From contig CAITMK010000001.1 in NCBI GenBank assembly GCA_903893485.1, positions 1-46,559 of the forward strand: a DNA stretch of 46,559 bases, given 5' to 3'. Origin of the DNA: Candidatus Magasanikiibacteriota bacterium. Its GTDB lineage: Bacteria; Patescibacteriota; Patescibacteriia; Magasanikbacterales; 2-02-FULL-50-9b. A program made the translations under genes and the position numbers. The notes below the pieces were generated by a model that did not search any database, was not told the origin of the DNA, and saw only the letters and a program-made list of their open reading frames with translations. This document shows, piece after piece, positions 9,059 to 18,167 of the stretch (its first letter is position 1; each line of letters starts with the position of its first letter).

Positions 9059-9202
9059 AGTTTGTTTTTGTTTTGAGAAGGGGTCATCCGCAGGCATTGC
9101 GGGCCGGTGCCGCGCACCATGCGCGGCGAGCAATGCCGAGGCCGAGCGCAAAATCCCGCCGGGGATTTTGACGCGACCCCTGAACAAAATAAAAACAAAC
9201 TT
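9059..9202. repeat. Structured intergenic repeat, copy 2
   Basis: GGGGTC(9080-9085)/GACCCC(9175-9180) with extended A/T-rich flanking inverted repeat (AGTTTGTTTTTGTTTTG.../...CAAAATAAAAACAAACT); core 9090-9149 folds like copy 1. Confidence 0.85.
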
Positions 9203-10180
9203 TTAATTTGTCGGCCACGTAAAATTATCAAACGTCCACTCCGCAAGCATCGCGGTTTCCGTGAATCGTTTATAGACATCCCCCGCACCCATCACCACCA
9301 CGCGAATTTCATGTCCATCATCACTCCGAATAAGCGAGGCAAAATTATATCCGGCTTCATCGGTGTAACCCGTTTTTCCACCTTCAATCGTTGCCGCCTT
9401 CAGCGGCACCGCACCAGTTAAAACCCAATCAGTTGCTTTCACGGTTTTTTTCTTTCCGCTTTCAAGTTCGTGAATCGAAACTTTTTCTTCAACACTTGTC
9501 ACTTTAATTTGCGCGGATGAAAGCGCAATTTTAATTAAACGCGAAACATCTTTTGCGCTCCCTACATTGTGCGCCGATAAACCCGTTACATCTTCAAAAT
9601 GCATGGTCGGCATTCCCAAATCTGCGGCGCGCTGATTCATAAGCACTGCAAATTGTTCGGGTGTAAAACCACTTGCCTGCACCAGCGCATTCATTGCGGT
9701 ATTCAATGAACCAACTAAACCCGCGGCAAATAAATCATGCAATGTATATGTTTCGCCAGCAACCAAATCTTTTGATGAATCAACCACCGCAGAATTTGAA
9801 ATGGTTGTCGTTGCGTTCCAATTCGTAATTTTTTCTGTAAGTAAAAGCGCGGTCATTAATTTTGTAACCGAAGCCAGCGCTTGTGGCTGATCTGCATTTT
9901 TTGAAAAAATAATTGCATCGCTCGCCGCGTCTTCAACAATCACGTGCGGCGCGGTTAATGTTTTTGTAAATTGCGCACCTGATAAATTAATCGGCGGCTT
10001 TGGTGGTTGATGCGCTTCGGGCAACACATTTTTGAGCGGCGCCGCGGCAATATCAGAAATACGATCAAGCGCGTTTTGAGAATTACTAACACGCGACGCG
10101 GCAACTGCGTGCCCCGCCTGCTGACCGCCAATAACACCGATTACAGCGGCAACTGCGATGATGGCAACAAAGCTTCGCAT
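9203..10180 (-). CDS. D-alanyl-D-alanine carboxypeptidase (serine peptidase S11)
   Basis: SVTK active site (ASVTKLMTALLL), SLN-type motif, KTGYT motif, N-terminal signal-like segment. Start overlaps the scpB 3' end by 40 nt. Confidence 0.88.
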   Translation of the reverse strand: MRSFVAIIAVAAVIGVIGGQQAGHAVAASRVSNSQNALDRISDIAAAPLKNVLPEAHQPPKPPINLSGAQFTKTLTAPHVIVEDAASDAIIFSKNADQPQALASVTKLMTALLLTEKITNWNATTTISNSAVVDSSKDLVAGETYTLHDLFAAGLVGSLNTAMNALVQASGFTPEQFAVLMNQRAADLGMPTMHFEDVTGLSAHNVGSAKDVSRLIKIALSSAQIKVTSVEEKVSIHELESGKKKTVKATDWVLTGAVPLKAATIEGGKTGYTDEAGYNFASLIRSDDGHEIRVVVMGAGDVYKRFTETAMLAEWTFDNFTWPTN

Positions 10181-10677
10181 ACATTCATTTTTTCATACTG
10201 AGGTAACTGTTCGGTGCTGGAAAGGCCCAAATAACGCACAAAATCAATGGTTACACGATACGCAGGAATTTCGGACGTGGATTCCCCGCTCTGCTCAATG
10301 AGCCCGCGCCACTCCAAATTGCGCAAAATTAAAGTACAGTTTATACCACGAATCTGTTCAATGTCTGGCTTCGAAATTGGCCCGCGATACGCAATAATCG
10401 TGAGCGTTTCAAGCTGCGGTCGCGTGAGCTCGCCGGTAATTTCTTCTTTCAAAAAATTCTCAACAACTTCGCGTGTTTGTGGGGCAGAAAAAAACTGCAC
10501 TTCCGCGCCGTTGCGAACTAACATCATACCACGTTCTGGACCAGAATAAATTTCAGATAATTCTTCGAGCCATGATTCAATTTTTTCTGCGTCTGTTTCA
10601 AGAAGCTTTGCAAGTGCGCCCACCGTAAGTGGTTTTGCTGAAACAAATAAAATTGCCTCGAGATGTGCTTTGGTCAT
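10141..10677 (-). CDS. scpB: Segregation and condensation protein ScpB
   Basis: AILFVSAKPLTVGALAKLL, LETLTIIAYRGPISKPDIEQIRG. Confidence 0.93.
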   Translation of the reverse strand: MTKAHLEAILFVSAKPLTVGALAKLLETDAEKIESWLEELSEIYSGPERGMMLVRNGAEVQFFSAPQTREVVENFLKEEITGELTRPQLETLTIIAYRGPISKPDIEQIRGINCTLILRNLEWRGLIEQSGESTSEIPAYRVTIDFVRYLGLSSTEQLPQYEKMNVCEALLPSSQLPL

Positions 10678-11366
10678 AGAGTTGCGGTAATATGAATGTC
10701 CGTGAAATGATCTTCTTGCTCCAGCAAAACGCTGCGCTGTTTTGCCAACTCGAGCAGTGCCAAAAACGTTACAATTATATCAGGTTTGGAAGATAAATCA
10801 TCCACCAAATGTTTCATGTGCGTGCGCTGAAATGTTTTAAGCATGTCTTGAACCGCATCAATTTTTTCGCGGATGGACATTACTTTTTGGATTTGCGCTT
10901 CTTCCAATTTTACTGGCGTGCGACGCGTCACGATGTCCGTAATCACCGCGCCCAATTTAAATGAGGTCAATGTTTTTGGCGGCTGAAATCCGCGCGCCAT
11001 GACATGCAATTCTTGGCGTGGATACATGAACCGACGCTGCAATAGCATTTCTTTTATTTCTTCTGCCGCGTGCACAAACTGTTCGTACATTTTGAGCTGG
11101 CGCGAAAGCTCATCCCCGGTCTGCTCGTCTTCAACCACCAACTGCGGCAATAATTCTTTGGATTTCAGGTATAGCAATTTTGCCGCAAGCACCAAAAAAT
11201 CCGCCATTTCAGATTCATCAATTTCAGTTGACGAATTTACAAAGGATAAATATTTGTCCGTCACATCCGCCAAAGAAATTTCGGTAATTTTCAATTCATG
11301 CCCTTCAACTAAGTTGAGGAGCAAATCAAGCGGACCAGAAAATTTCTCGTCGGTGAAAGTAAACAT
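10674..11366 (-). CDS. scpA: Segregation and condensation protein ScpA
   Basis: FSGPLDLLLNLVEGHELKITEISLADVTDKYL; 4-nt overlap with scpB. Confidence 0.93.
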   Translation of the reverse strand: MFTFTDEKFSGPLDLLLNLVEGHELKITEISLADVTDKYLSFVNSSTEIDESEMADFLVLAAKLLYLKSKELLPQLVVEDEQTGDELSRQLKMYEQFVHAAEEIKEMLLQRRFMYPRQELHVMARGFQPPKTLTSFKLGAVITDIVTRRTPVKLEEAQIQKVMSIREKIDAVQDMLKTFQRTHMKHLVDDLSSKPDIIVTFLALLELAKQRSVLLEQEDHFTDIHITATL

Positions 11367-12767
11367 TTATTTTTTGATTTGAATGTGCGCTTCGTCTAAA
11401 GTTTTTTGATCAACATCACTTGGCGCGCCCATCATCGGATCACGTGCGTCGCCCGTTTTTGGAAACGCAATTACCTCGCGAATGTTTGGTTCGCCCGCAA
11501 GCAGCATTACGATACGATCAATGCCAGGCGCAAAACCGCCATGTGGTGGCGCGCCGTATTCAAACGCTTCGAGCATGTGACCGAATTTCAATTCCTGTTG
11601 CTCTGCAGAAATTTTTAGGATATCGAAAATTTTCTGCTGCTCCGCGCGATTATGAATACGAATACTACCACTCGATAATTCATAGCCATTCATAACCAAA
11701 TCATAGGCATTCGCACGCACTTTGAGTGGTTCTGATTCAAGCAAATGTAAATCATCGGGATGCACTGCACAAAATGGATGATGTTTTGCGGCCAAATTTC
11801 CTTCTTCATCGGTTTCAAACATTGGAAAATCCAAAACCCACGCAAATCCTAATTCATTTGGATCATTTTTGTCAGCACGAATATCTGGCTTATCGTTGCC
11901 ATATTTTTCCATCGCTTCGGCGTACGTCATGCGTGGAAATGGAATTTGTGTAATTTTTTTCTCTGGCGTTACGGTTTTGATAAGCTCAATCATCATCGCT
12001 TCGGTATATTGAAAAATATCTTCAGCTTCAACGAATGACATTTCAAAATCAAACTGCGTAAATTCTGGTTGACGATCGCCGCGCTGATCTTCATCGCGAA
12101 AGCATCGTGCGATCTGAAAATATTTTTCGAAACCTGCAACCATGAGAAGCTGCTTGAATTGCTGCGGCGATTGTGGAAGCACAAAAAACTTTCCCGCATG
12201 AAGACGTGACGGCACAATATATTCGCGCGAACCTTCTGGAGTTCCTTTCATCAAAATAGGAGTTTCAATCTCTGTAAACCCATGCGCATGCATGTAATTA
12301 CGAAAGAAAGTCACCACCTGATCGCGCAATTTAATATTGCGCACCATGCGATCGTGGCGCAAATCCAAGTAGCGATATTTCAAACGCAATTCTTCGTTCG
12401 CGCGATTTTCTTCGCTATCAATTTCAAATGGCGGCGTTTTAGATTCATTCAAAACTTTCACTGACTTCGCAAGTAATTCCACGGTCCCGGTTGCCTGCTC
12501 TGGATTAATTTGTTTCGCGCCACGCGCCTGCACGATACCAGTTACTTCAACAACAAATTCGCTGCGAAGTGAATCGAGTGCCACGCGACTTTCATCGGTT
12601 TCCAATTCCTGCGGCACACCAACAATTTGCAAACGACCCGACGCATCGCGTAAATCAAAAAAAACTAATTTACCCATGTTACGGCGTGCATGCACCCAAC
12701 CAAACACGGTTACAATTTCACCAACTTTTCCAACGGTTTCTAGAGCGAGCGTTCGTTTTTCTAACAT
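11367..12767 (-). CDS. aspS: Aspartyl-tRNA synthetase, bacterial type lacking most of the GAD insertion
   Basis: GWVHARRNMGKLVFFDLRD, FRDEDQRGDRQPEFTQFD, GFAPGIDRIVMLL; YGNDKPDIR is followed almost at once by FAWVLDFPMFE. Confidence 0.93.
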   Translation of the reverse strand: MLEKRTLALETVGKVGEIVTVFGWVHARRNMGKLVFFDLRDASGRLQIVGVPQELETDESRVALDSLRSEFVVEVTGIVQARGAKQINPEQATGTVELLAKSVKVLNESKTPPFEIDSEENRANEELRLKYRYLDLRHDRMVRNIKLRDQVVTFFRNYMHAHGFTEIETPILMKGTPEGSREYIVPSRLHAGKFFVLPQSPQQFKQLLMVAGFEKYFQIARCFRDEDQRGDRQPEFTQFDFEMSFVEAEDIFQYTEAMMIELIKTVTPEKKITQIPFPRMTYAEAMEKYGNDKPDIRADKNDPNELGFAWVLDFPMFETDEEGNLAAKHHPFCAVHPDDLHLLESEPLKVRANAYDLVMNGYELSSGSIRIHNRAEQQKIFDILKISAEQQELKFGHMLEAFEYGAPPHGGFAPGIDRIVMLLAGEPNIREVIAFPKTGDARDPMMGAPSDVDQKTLDEAHIQIKK

Positions 12768-12822
12768 ATCAAAATTCCAATTTTTATATCTGAATAATAC
12801 CCAAAAACGCAGCGTTCGTCAA

Positions 12823-12870
12823 TAAAAAAAACCCGTTCCCCACCGCGAAGTTCGGCGGCTAGGGATTGGG
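12823..12870 (-). terminator. Intrinsic terminator of the lipoprotein gene
   Basis: Minus strand CCCAATCCCTAGCCGCCGAACTTCGCGGTGGGGAACGGGTTTTTTTT. Confidence 0.75.
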
Positions 12871-12889
12871 TGTTTGCGCTGCGCGGCGA

Positions 12890-13594
12890 CTATGGCTTGA
12901 CTACCAAAAACCAACAACTTGGACTGAAATCAGACCCTTCATTTTGGACGCGCAATCCACGGTGTAGCCTCGGCGCCTCGCCTGCCTCGCTTGGAAGCAG
13001 CGTCTGCTTGAGATACCACACCCCCGTCACCTTGCGATGACCATCAAGCGTTTTCCGCTTGACTCCAAGCGTGACCAGCGCTGGATGCGCCTGATATTCC
13101 GCGGGATCCGTATGCTCAGACAAATACGCGAGGAACTCAGTATCCTTTGCAAATCGTAGATGCCTACGAGCCGCAAAATTGGCCACTGTGGCCGCCGAAA
13201 CAGCTTCATCGAAGTGGATGAGTTCGTACGGCACAAGAACCGTAGAAGGCTGTTTTTTGGCGTTTTTTGCTGATTTGGCAACGAGTTGGGGCAAGCCGGT
13301 TTCCAGCGTAGCACCTTGATCGATTTGCGCCGCTTGCACAACACCGGAAAGATTTCCCCGTGCCAAAACAGCAAGCATGTGGGCTGGATCTGCGGGCATC
13401 GGAACCATCGTGTCAGTCCGCGGCGCCTGTGCACGCATTTTAGCCAGAACAGCGGCCTGGCGCTGGCGCTCAACCAACTCAACCGCGGTCGGCGGCGGTT
13501 GCCGATAACGCAAAGCTTCGTCAATCGCATCATCTTCGACCTTGTGCCGAACACAGCTACAGAAAAGTAACAGAGCAAACGTCAAAAGCTTCAT
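12890..13594 (-). CDS. Orphan predicted lipoprotein of unknown function
   Basis: From the internal Met: MKLLTFALLLFCSCVRHK (lipobox-like LFCSC); GGAGG Shine-Dalgarno upstream; GC-richer than neighbours. Confidence 0.7.
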   Translation of the reverse strand: MKLLTFALLLFCSCVRHKVEDDAIDEALRYRQPPPTAVELVERQRQAAVLAKMRAQAPRTDTMVPMPADPAHMLAVLARGNLSGVVQAAQIDQGATLETGLPQLVAKSAKNAKKQPSTVLVPYELIHFDEAVSAATVANFAARRHLRFAKDTEFLAYLSEHTDPAEYQAHPALVTLGVKRKTLDGHRKVTGVWYLKQTLLPSEAGEAPRLHRGLRVQNEGSDFSPSCWFLVVKP

Positions 13595-13661
13595 TTTTCC
13601 TACCTCCAATAGGCGCAAATGAAAATCGACACCCCTCGGTGCCGACCTCAAAGCTGCTGAA

Positions 13662-13690
13662 TTTATACCAATTTGTCGCCGAAAAGTCAA
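13662..13690 (-). promoter_or_regulatory. Promoter for the orphan lipoprotein gene
   Basis: Minus strand TTGACT-N17-TATAAA with extended -10 TGG. Confidence 0.7.
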
Positions 13691-13693
13691 GGA

Positions 13694-14986
13694 TTACGGT
13701 GTTAAACGGTTCAAAAGGCGTGCAAACGGAATCGCCTCGCGAATATGCTCAAGCCCACAAATCCAAGCAACTGAACGTTCCAAGCCAATCCCAAAACCCG
13801 AATGTGGTACAGAGCCAAAACGACGTAAATCCAAATACCACTGAAACATTTCAACCGGCAGATTGTGCGACCTGATACGCTCTTCCAAAAGTGCCAAATC
13901 GTCGATACGCTGCGAGCCGCCAATTACTTCGCCGTAACCTTCTGGGGCCAACATGTCGGCATTAAGCACATAGCGTGGATCCGCTGGATCTGGTTTCATG
14001 TAAAACGATTTTACCTCAACCGGATAATGCGTGATAAAAATCGGACGATCGTATTGCTTGGTCAAAATTGTTTCGTCGTCGGCACCCAAATCATCGCCGT
14101 CTTTAATATCGCTACCAAGTTTTTGAAGCTGTGCGATTGCATCGGTGTAGCGAATGCGTGGAAAATTTCCTTCCGCTGTTTTTTGGAGTGGTGCGATATC
14201 GCGCTCTAATGTTTTTAAATCTTCAGCTCGGCGTTCGAGCACGCGCTTCACTACAAACACGGTCATGTCTTCTTGAAGTTGCATGTTTTCGTTTTGATCC
14301 ATGAAACTTGCTTCGGCTTCAAGCATCCAAAATTCGGTAAGATGACGACGCGTTTTTGATTTTTCGCTGCGAAATGTTGGACCAAAACAATACGTACGTT
14401 TAAGCGCTGACGAAGTCGCTTCTTGATACAACTGCCCTGACTGTGAGAGATACGCGAGTCCGTCAAAATATTTTACTTCAAACAAATCAGTGGTGCCTTC
14501 GCATGCATTTGGGGTAAAAATTGGTGAATCCATCAAAATAAATTTGCGTTCATACAAAAATTCACGAAGCGTAAATTCAATTTCGCTGCGCACACGCATG
14601 ATTGCTTCTTGGCGCGATGATCGAAGCCAGAGATGACGCTCATCCATTAAAAATTCAACGCCGTGTTCTTTTTTTGAAATGGGAAATTCTCCCGAGGTTG
14701 CAGAAATAAATACACATGACAAACCAGTGAGTTCAAAACCCGATGGGGCGCGAGGTTCTGCTTTAACTACGCCAGTTACCATAACTGACGATTCCATGGT
14801 CATCGCTTCGAGTGTGGCCCATGTTTCCGCCGACACTTCATTTTTTGAAAACACAATTTGCACGCGGCCCGTGCCATCGCGAAGTTGCAAAAAATAAATC
14901 GATCCGCTTGAGCGAAAATTGTACGCCCACCCAGAAAGTTCAACCGTTTCTCCGATTTTTTGTGATAATTCAGCAATGTCCAACAT
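13694..14986 (-). CDS. asnS: Asparaginyl-tRNA synthetase
   Basis: GWAYNFRSSGSIYFLQLRDG, FRSEKSKTRRHLTEFWMLE, SGFGIGLERSVAWICGLEHIREAIPFAR. Confidence 0.93.
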   Translation of the reverse strand: MLDIAELSQKIGETVELSGWAYNFRSSGSIYFLQLRDGTGRVQIVFSKNEVSAETWATLEAMTMESSVMVTGVVKAEPRAPSGFELTGLSCVFISATSGEFPISKKEHGVEFLMDERHLWLRSSRQEAIMRVRSEIEFTLREFLYERKFILMDSPIFTPNACEGTTDLFEVKYFDGLAYLSQSGQLYQEATSSALKRTYCFGPTFRSEKSKTRRHLTEFWMLEAEASFMDQNENMQLQEDMTVFVVKRVLERRAEDLKTLERDIAPLQKTAEGNFPRIRYTDAIAQLQKLGSDIKDGDDLGADDETILTKQYDRPIFITHYPVEVKSFYMKPDPADPRYVLNADMLAPEGYGEVIGGSQRIDDLALLEERIRSHNLPVEMFQWYLDLRRFGSVPHSGFGIGLERSVAWICGLEHIREAIPFARLLNRLTP

Positions 14987-15085
14987 AGAAAATATAGGGT
15001 TATAGTACCCCAAAACCCGTGCAGCTGGCAAGACCCACGCCCTTCCCGTTTTAGCCAAAAAACGCTATAGTATACGCCACAGCAT

Positions 15086-15712
15086 ATGCGTATTACCCCA
15101 GCACTTCGACACACATTTTTCTTAGGCGCGATTGCGTCCTGGGGCGCATGGGTTTATCCACTCATCGTACTCGCCATTTTTTTTGAAGGCGAAGCCGTGA
15201 TTTACACGGTCATGTTTTTAACATTTGAAAAAATTATAAGTGCCTGGATTACCGTGCCATTAATTTTTGTGAGCGTCATGTTTACCGATTTTATTTCGTA
15301 CTCAATTGGCGCGCGGTGCCCCAAATATTTTCCACGCATTGCACATTACTACGAAAAATTAACGTCGCCCATGGATGCGCGATTAAAATCAGTTTCATTT
15401 TCCGTTTATTTAATTTCAAAATTTACGTACGGATTTCATCGTGCAGTATTGATTCGCTCCGGCATGATTGGTATTCCAGTAAAAAAATTATTTGCCATAA
15501 ACTTTTTTACTTCAATCATTTGGATTGGCGCAATTTCTGCAATCGCATTTGGTTCATGGCGATCAGTAAGTTATTTACGTTCATTCCGCTACGTTGAAAT
15601 CACGCTGCTCGCGGGAATTATCGGTGTACTTTTGGGCAGCCACATTATTTCTCATTTTGCAAAAATGAAATTGGCCAACGATTCAACAAAGTCCCCGCCA
15701 CTGAAAAAATAA
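15086..15712 (+). CDS. DedA/VTT-like membrane protein
   Basis: Multiple TM segments, DFISYSIGARCPKYFPR, KFTYGFHRAVLIRSGMIGIPVKKLFAIN. Confidence 0.65.
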   Translation: MRITPALRHTFFLGAIASWGAWVYPLIVLAIFFEGEAVIYTVMFLTFEKIISAWITVPLIFVSVMFTDFISYSIGARCPKYFPRIAHYYEKLTSPMDARLKSVSFSVYLISKFTYGFHRAVLIRSGMIGIPVKKLFAINFFTSIIWIGAISAIAFGSWRSVSYLRSFRYVEITLLAGIIGVLLGSHIISHFAKMKLANDSTKSPPLKK

Positions 15713-16294
15713 TCGCATGGTAATTGCAAGTTGGTTTTTTTCTGTGGCGTTATATATAATCGCACCTTCGGGTTTAACGCAATTTGCACATACCACACCG
15801 CCCTGCGCTGGGCTAAACCATTTAAAATTTTCGGTGCTCGCACACAAAACACATTCATGAAATTCTGGTTTTAAACCAGCGTGCATGGCGAGCATACATA
15901 AAAATTCACCTGCGTCGCCCGCGCCCGCTGCGGCAGATTTTTGCGCTTCGTACAATAAACCAAACATCACCGGATCCGCATGGCCCGGCTGCGAAAGCGA
16001 CGTGGCGAGTCGCGCATATAATCCTAACATCGCAATGGATTCTGCGCTTGCACCATGCGCAAAATTTTGTTGCGTTACCGCTTGCGCCACAGTAAATCCG
16101 TTTTTACCCGTTGCCAGCATAACATCAACCAGGCGAAGCGGCTCTAAATGGCCAGATAATTTGCTGGTCATTTTTTGCGCGCCAATTGCCGTGCCAATCA
16201 CCAACCCGTGATGCTCGGTAAAAAAAGTTACTCGCTTATCACGCTCGCGCCATTTTTCGCGCCCCACGATAAGCGCTCGATCAGTAAACGTCAC
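15683..16294 (-). CDS. recO: DNA repair protein RecO
   Basis: N-terminal OB-like segment and a CVLC...CANC zinc motif; convergent 30-nt overlap with the DedA gene. Confidence 0.75.
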   Translation of the reverse strand: MTFTDRALIVGREKWRERDKRVTFFTEHHGLVIGTAIGAQKMTSKLSGHLEPLRLVDVMLATGKNGFTVAQAVTQQNFAHGASAESIAMLGLYARLATSLSQPGHADPVMFGLLYEAQKSAAAGAGDAGEFLCMLAMHAGLKPEFHECVLCASTENFKWFSPAQGGVVCANCVKPEGAIIYNATEKNQLAITMRLFFQWRGLC

Positions 16295-16695
16295 ACTTCA
16301 AAAATATCTTCGCCAGCTGACGCCGCCTTGCTTAAATACGTATCTAAAATAATTGCCGCGCTTGATGCGTCGATGTCGCCTGCGCCGGCGCGCGATGCTT
16401 CCATTGAGCTCATGCGTTCGTCTACAAATTCAACCGGAATATTATATTTTTCAAAAAGTTTTGCGCCAAAATCACGGGCCTTTTCCGCTTGTTCGCCTTC
16501 GCTGCCTGCCATGGTGTATGGCAAACCAACAACCAAAACGCGAGGATTTTGTTTTTTAATCAAATCATCAATTTTGAGCCATTGCGCATCTTCATCGCCA
16601 TCAACCGTAATAAGTGGCAATGCAAAATCCATGTCGTCGGGCACAATCGCAACGCCGATGCGTGCTTTTCCAAAATCAAAACCTAAAAGTGGCAT
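16291..16695 (-). CDS. ruvX: Holliday junction resolvase-like RuvX/YqgF
   Basis: GFDFGKARIGVA, VVGLPYTMAGSEGEQA, VEFVDERMSSMEA. Confidence 0.92.
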   Translation of the reverse strand: MPLLGFDFGKARIGVAIVPDDMDFALPLITVDGDEDAQWLKIDDLIKKQNPRVLVVGLPYTMAGSEGEQAEKARDFGAKLFEKYNIPVEFVDERMSSMEASRAGAGDIDASSAAIILDTYLSKAASAGEDIFEV

Positions 16696-16699
16696 AAGA

Positions 16700-17518
16700 T
16701 TATATTTTTTCGCCGGGGCGGAGTGTTACAATTTCTGGGCCCGTGGGTGAAATTATAATAGTGTGCTCAAAATGAGCGCTACGTGAATGATCTTCGGTGG
16801 ACACCGTCCAACCATCCTTTTCAGTATACACGTCCGCAGAGCCAATTGTCACCATCGGTTCGAGTGCCAAAACCATTCCAGGTAAAAGGCGGATTGATGG
16901 TTGAAAACGATCGGTGAAATTTGGAACTTGTGGCGCCTCGTGAACCGCGTATCCAACACCATGCCCCACTAAATCGCGCACAATGCCATAGCCAAGTGGC
17001 GTAAGATATTTTTCAACTGCTTTGGAAATATCTTTGATTTCATTTCCAACGGTTGCGGCTTTAATTCCGCGGCACAAACTTTCGTAGGTTGCGGCTAATA
17101 TTTTTTCGTCTTCGGCGCGTGGTGTGCCGGCGATAACCGAAATTGCAGTATCGGTATAATATCCTTTTGGCCCATCTGGTGTGAATGGCCACTCCATACC
17201 AATATCCAAACCAACCACATCGCCATCCTGAATGATGTGATCGACGCGTGGAATCCCGTGCACCACTTCTTCGTTAACCGAAACACAAAGCGACGCTGGA
17301 TATGCAGGATCTTTCGTTGAAATGGTGTAGCCCAAAAATGCCGGACGACCACCACATTGGCGAATTAAAAATTCAGCACGATCATCGAGTGCTTTGGTAC
17401 TAATGCCGGGCGCTACCATTGCAGCACATTCGGCTAAAATTTCACCCAGCTTTTTTCCGCCTTCGCGAATCGCAACAAGTGCGGCTGGATCTTTGATCAT
17501 GCGTGAGTTTTTTTCCAT
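16700..17518 (-). CDS. map: Methionine aminopeptidase type I
   Basis: SVNEEVVHGIP, GDVVGLDIGM, GHGVGYAVHEAPQVPN. Confidence 0.95.
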   Translation of the reverse strand: MEKNSRMIKDPAALVAIREGGKKLGEILAECAAMVAPGISTKALDDRAEFLIRQCGGRPAFLGYTISTKDPAYPASLCVSVNEEVVHGIPRVDHIIQDGDVVGLDIGMEWPFTPDGPKGYYTDTAISVIAGTPRAEDEKILAATYESLCRGIKAATVGNEIKDISKAVEKYLTPLGYGIVRDLVGHGVGYAVHEAPQVPNFTDRFQPSIRLLPGMVLALEPMVTIGSADVYTEKDGWTVSTEDHSRSAHFEHTIIISPTGPEIVTLRPGEKI

Positions 17519-17525
17519 GCAAAAA

Positions 17526-18167
17526 TTATAACACGTGCGCGATTTCCATGAAAATTAGGGGGATGGAAAGTGACGCATTGAACCGCTCTACTAAGTCGTG
17601 ACTCTGATAAAAATCAATTACTGGCTGCGTTACTGCGTGGTATGTTTCCAAACGACGCTTAATAACTTCTGGCTGATCGTCTTCGCGTTGCACAATTTTT
17701 CCTTGGCAACGTGGACAAATATCACCATGTGCTGCGGTGTATTCTGCGGTCGTTTTAAAACGACATTGGTTACATGCGCGGCGACTCGACATACGTGCCA
17801 CAGCGATTTTATCTGACAGGTCAAACACGATCACCTTGGTAGGCGCAAGCCAAAGCATTGAATCTTCTGCTTGCGCCACAGTGCGAGGAAAACCGTCGAT
17901 AATAAAACCTTCAGTCGCATCATATTCGGCGATGCGTTTTTTCAGCATGCCAATGATTACTTGGTCTGGCACCAAATCGCCAGCGCGCATTTCACGTTCA
18001 AACGATTTACCAAGTTCAGTTCCCTTTTCAATTTCAGTGCGACACAGTTGCCCGGTGGAAATTGTTGGGATCTGCAAATACACCTGCAGGAGCTCGCCCT
18101 GTGTACCCTTACCTGAGCCCTGTGGCCCGATTAAGATGAGGCGATGCTGCGCAGTGTTTTGGATCAT
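17526..18167 (-). CDS. adk: Adenylate kinase with zinc-type LID (CxxC...CxxC)
   Basis: LIGPQGSGKGTQ, DGFPRTVAQAE, CNQC...CPRC. Confidence 0.95.
   Translation of the reverse strand: MIQNTAQHRLILIGPQGSGKGTQGELLQVYLQIPTISTGQLCRTEIEKGTELGKSFEREMRAGDLVPDQVIIGMLKKRIAEYDATEGFIIDGFPRTVAQAEDSMLWLAPTKVIVFDLSDKIAVARMSSRRACNQCRFKTTAEYTAAHGDICPRCQGKIVQREDDQPEVIKRRLETYHAVTQPVIDFYQSHDLVERFNASLSIPLIFMEIAHVL

Noticed and set aside
15683-15712. 30-nt convergent recO/DedA overlap as a special regulatory antisense region
   Set aside because: Short tail-to-tail overlaps are common in compact genomes; nothing else marks the site.
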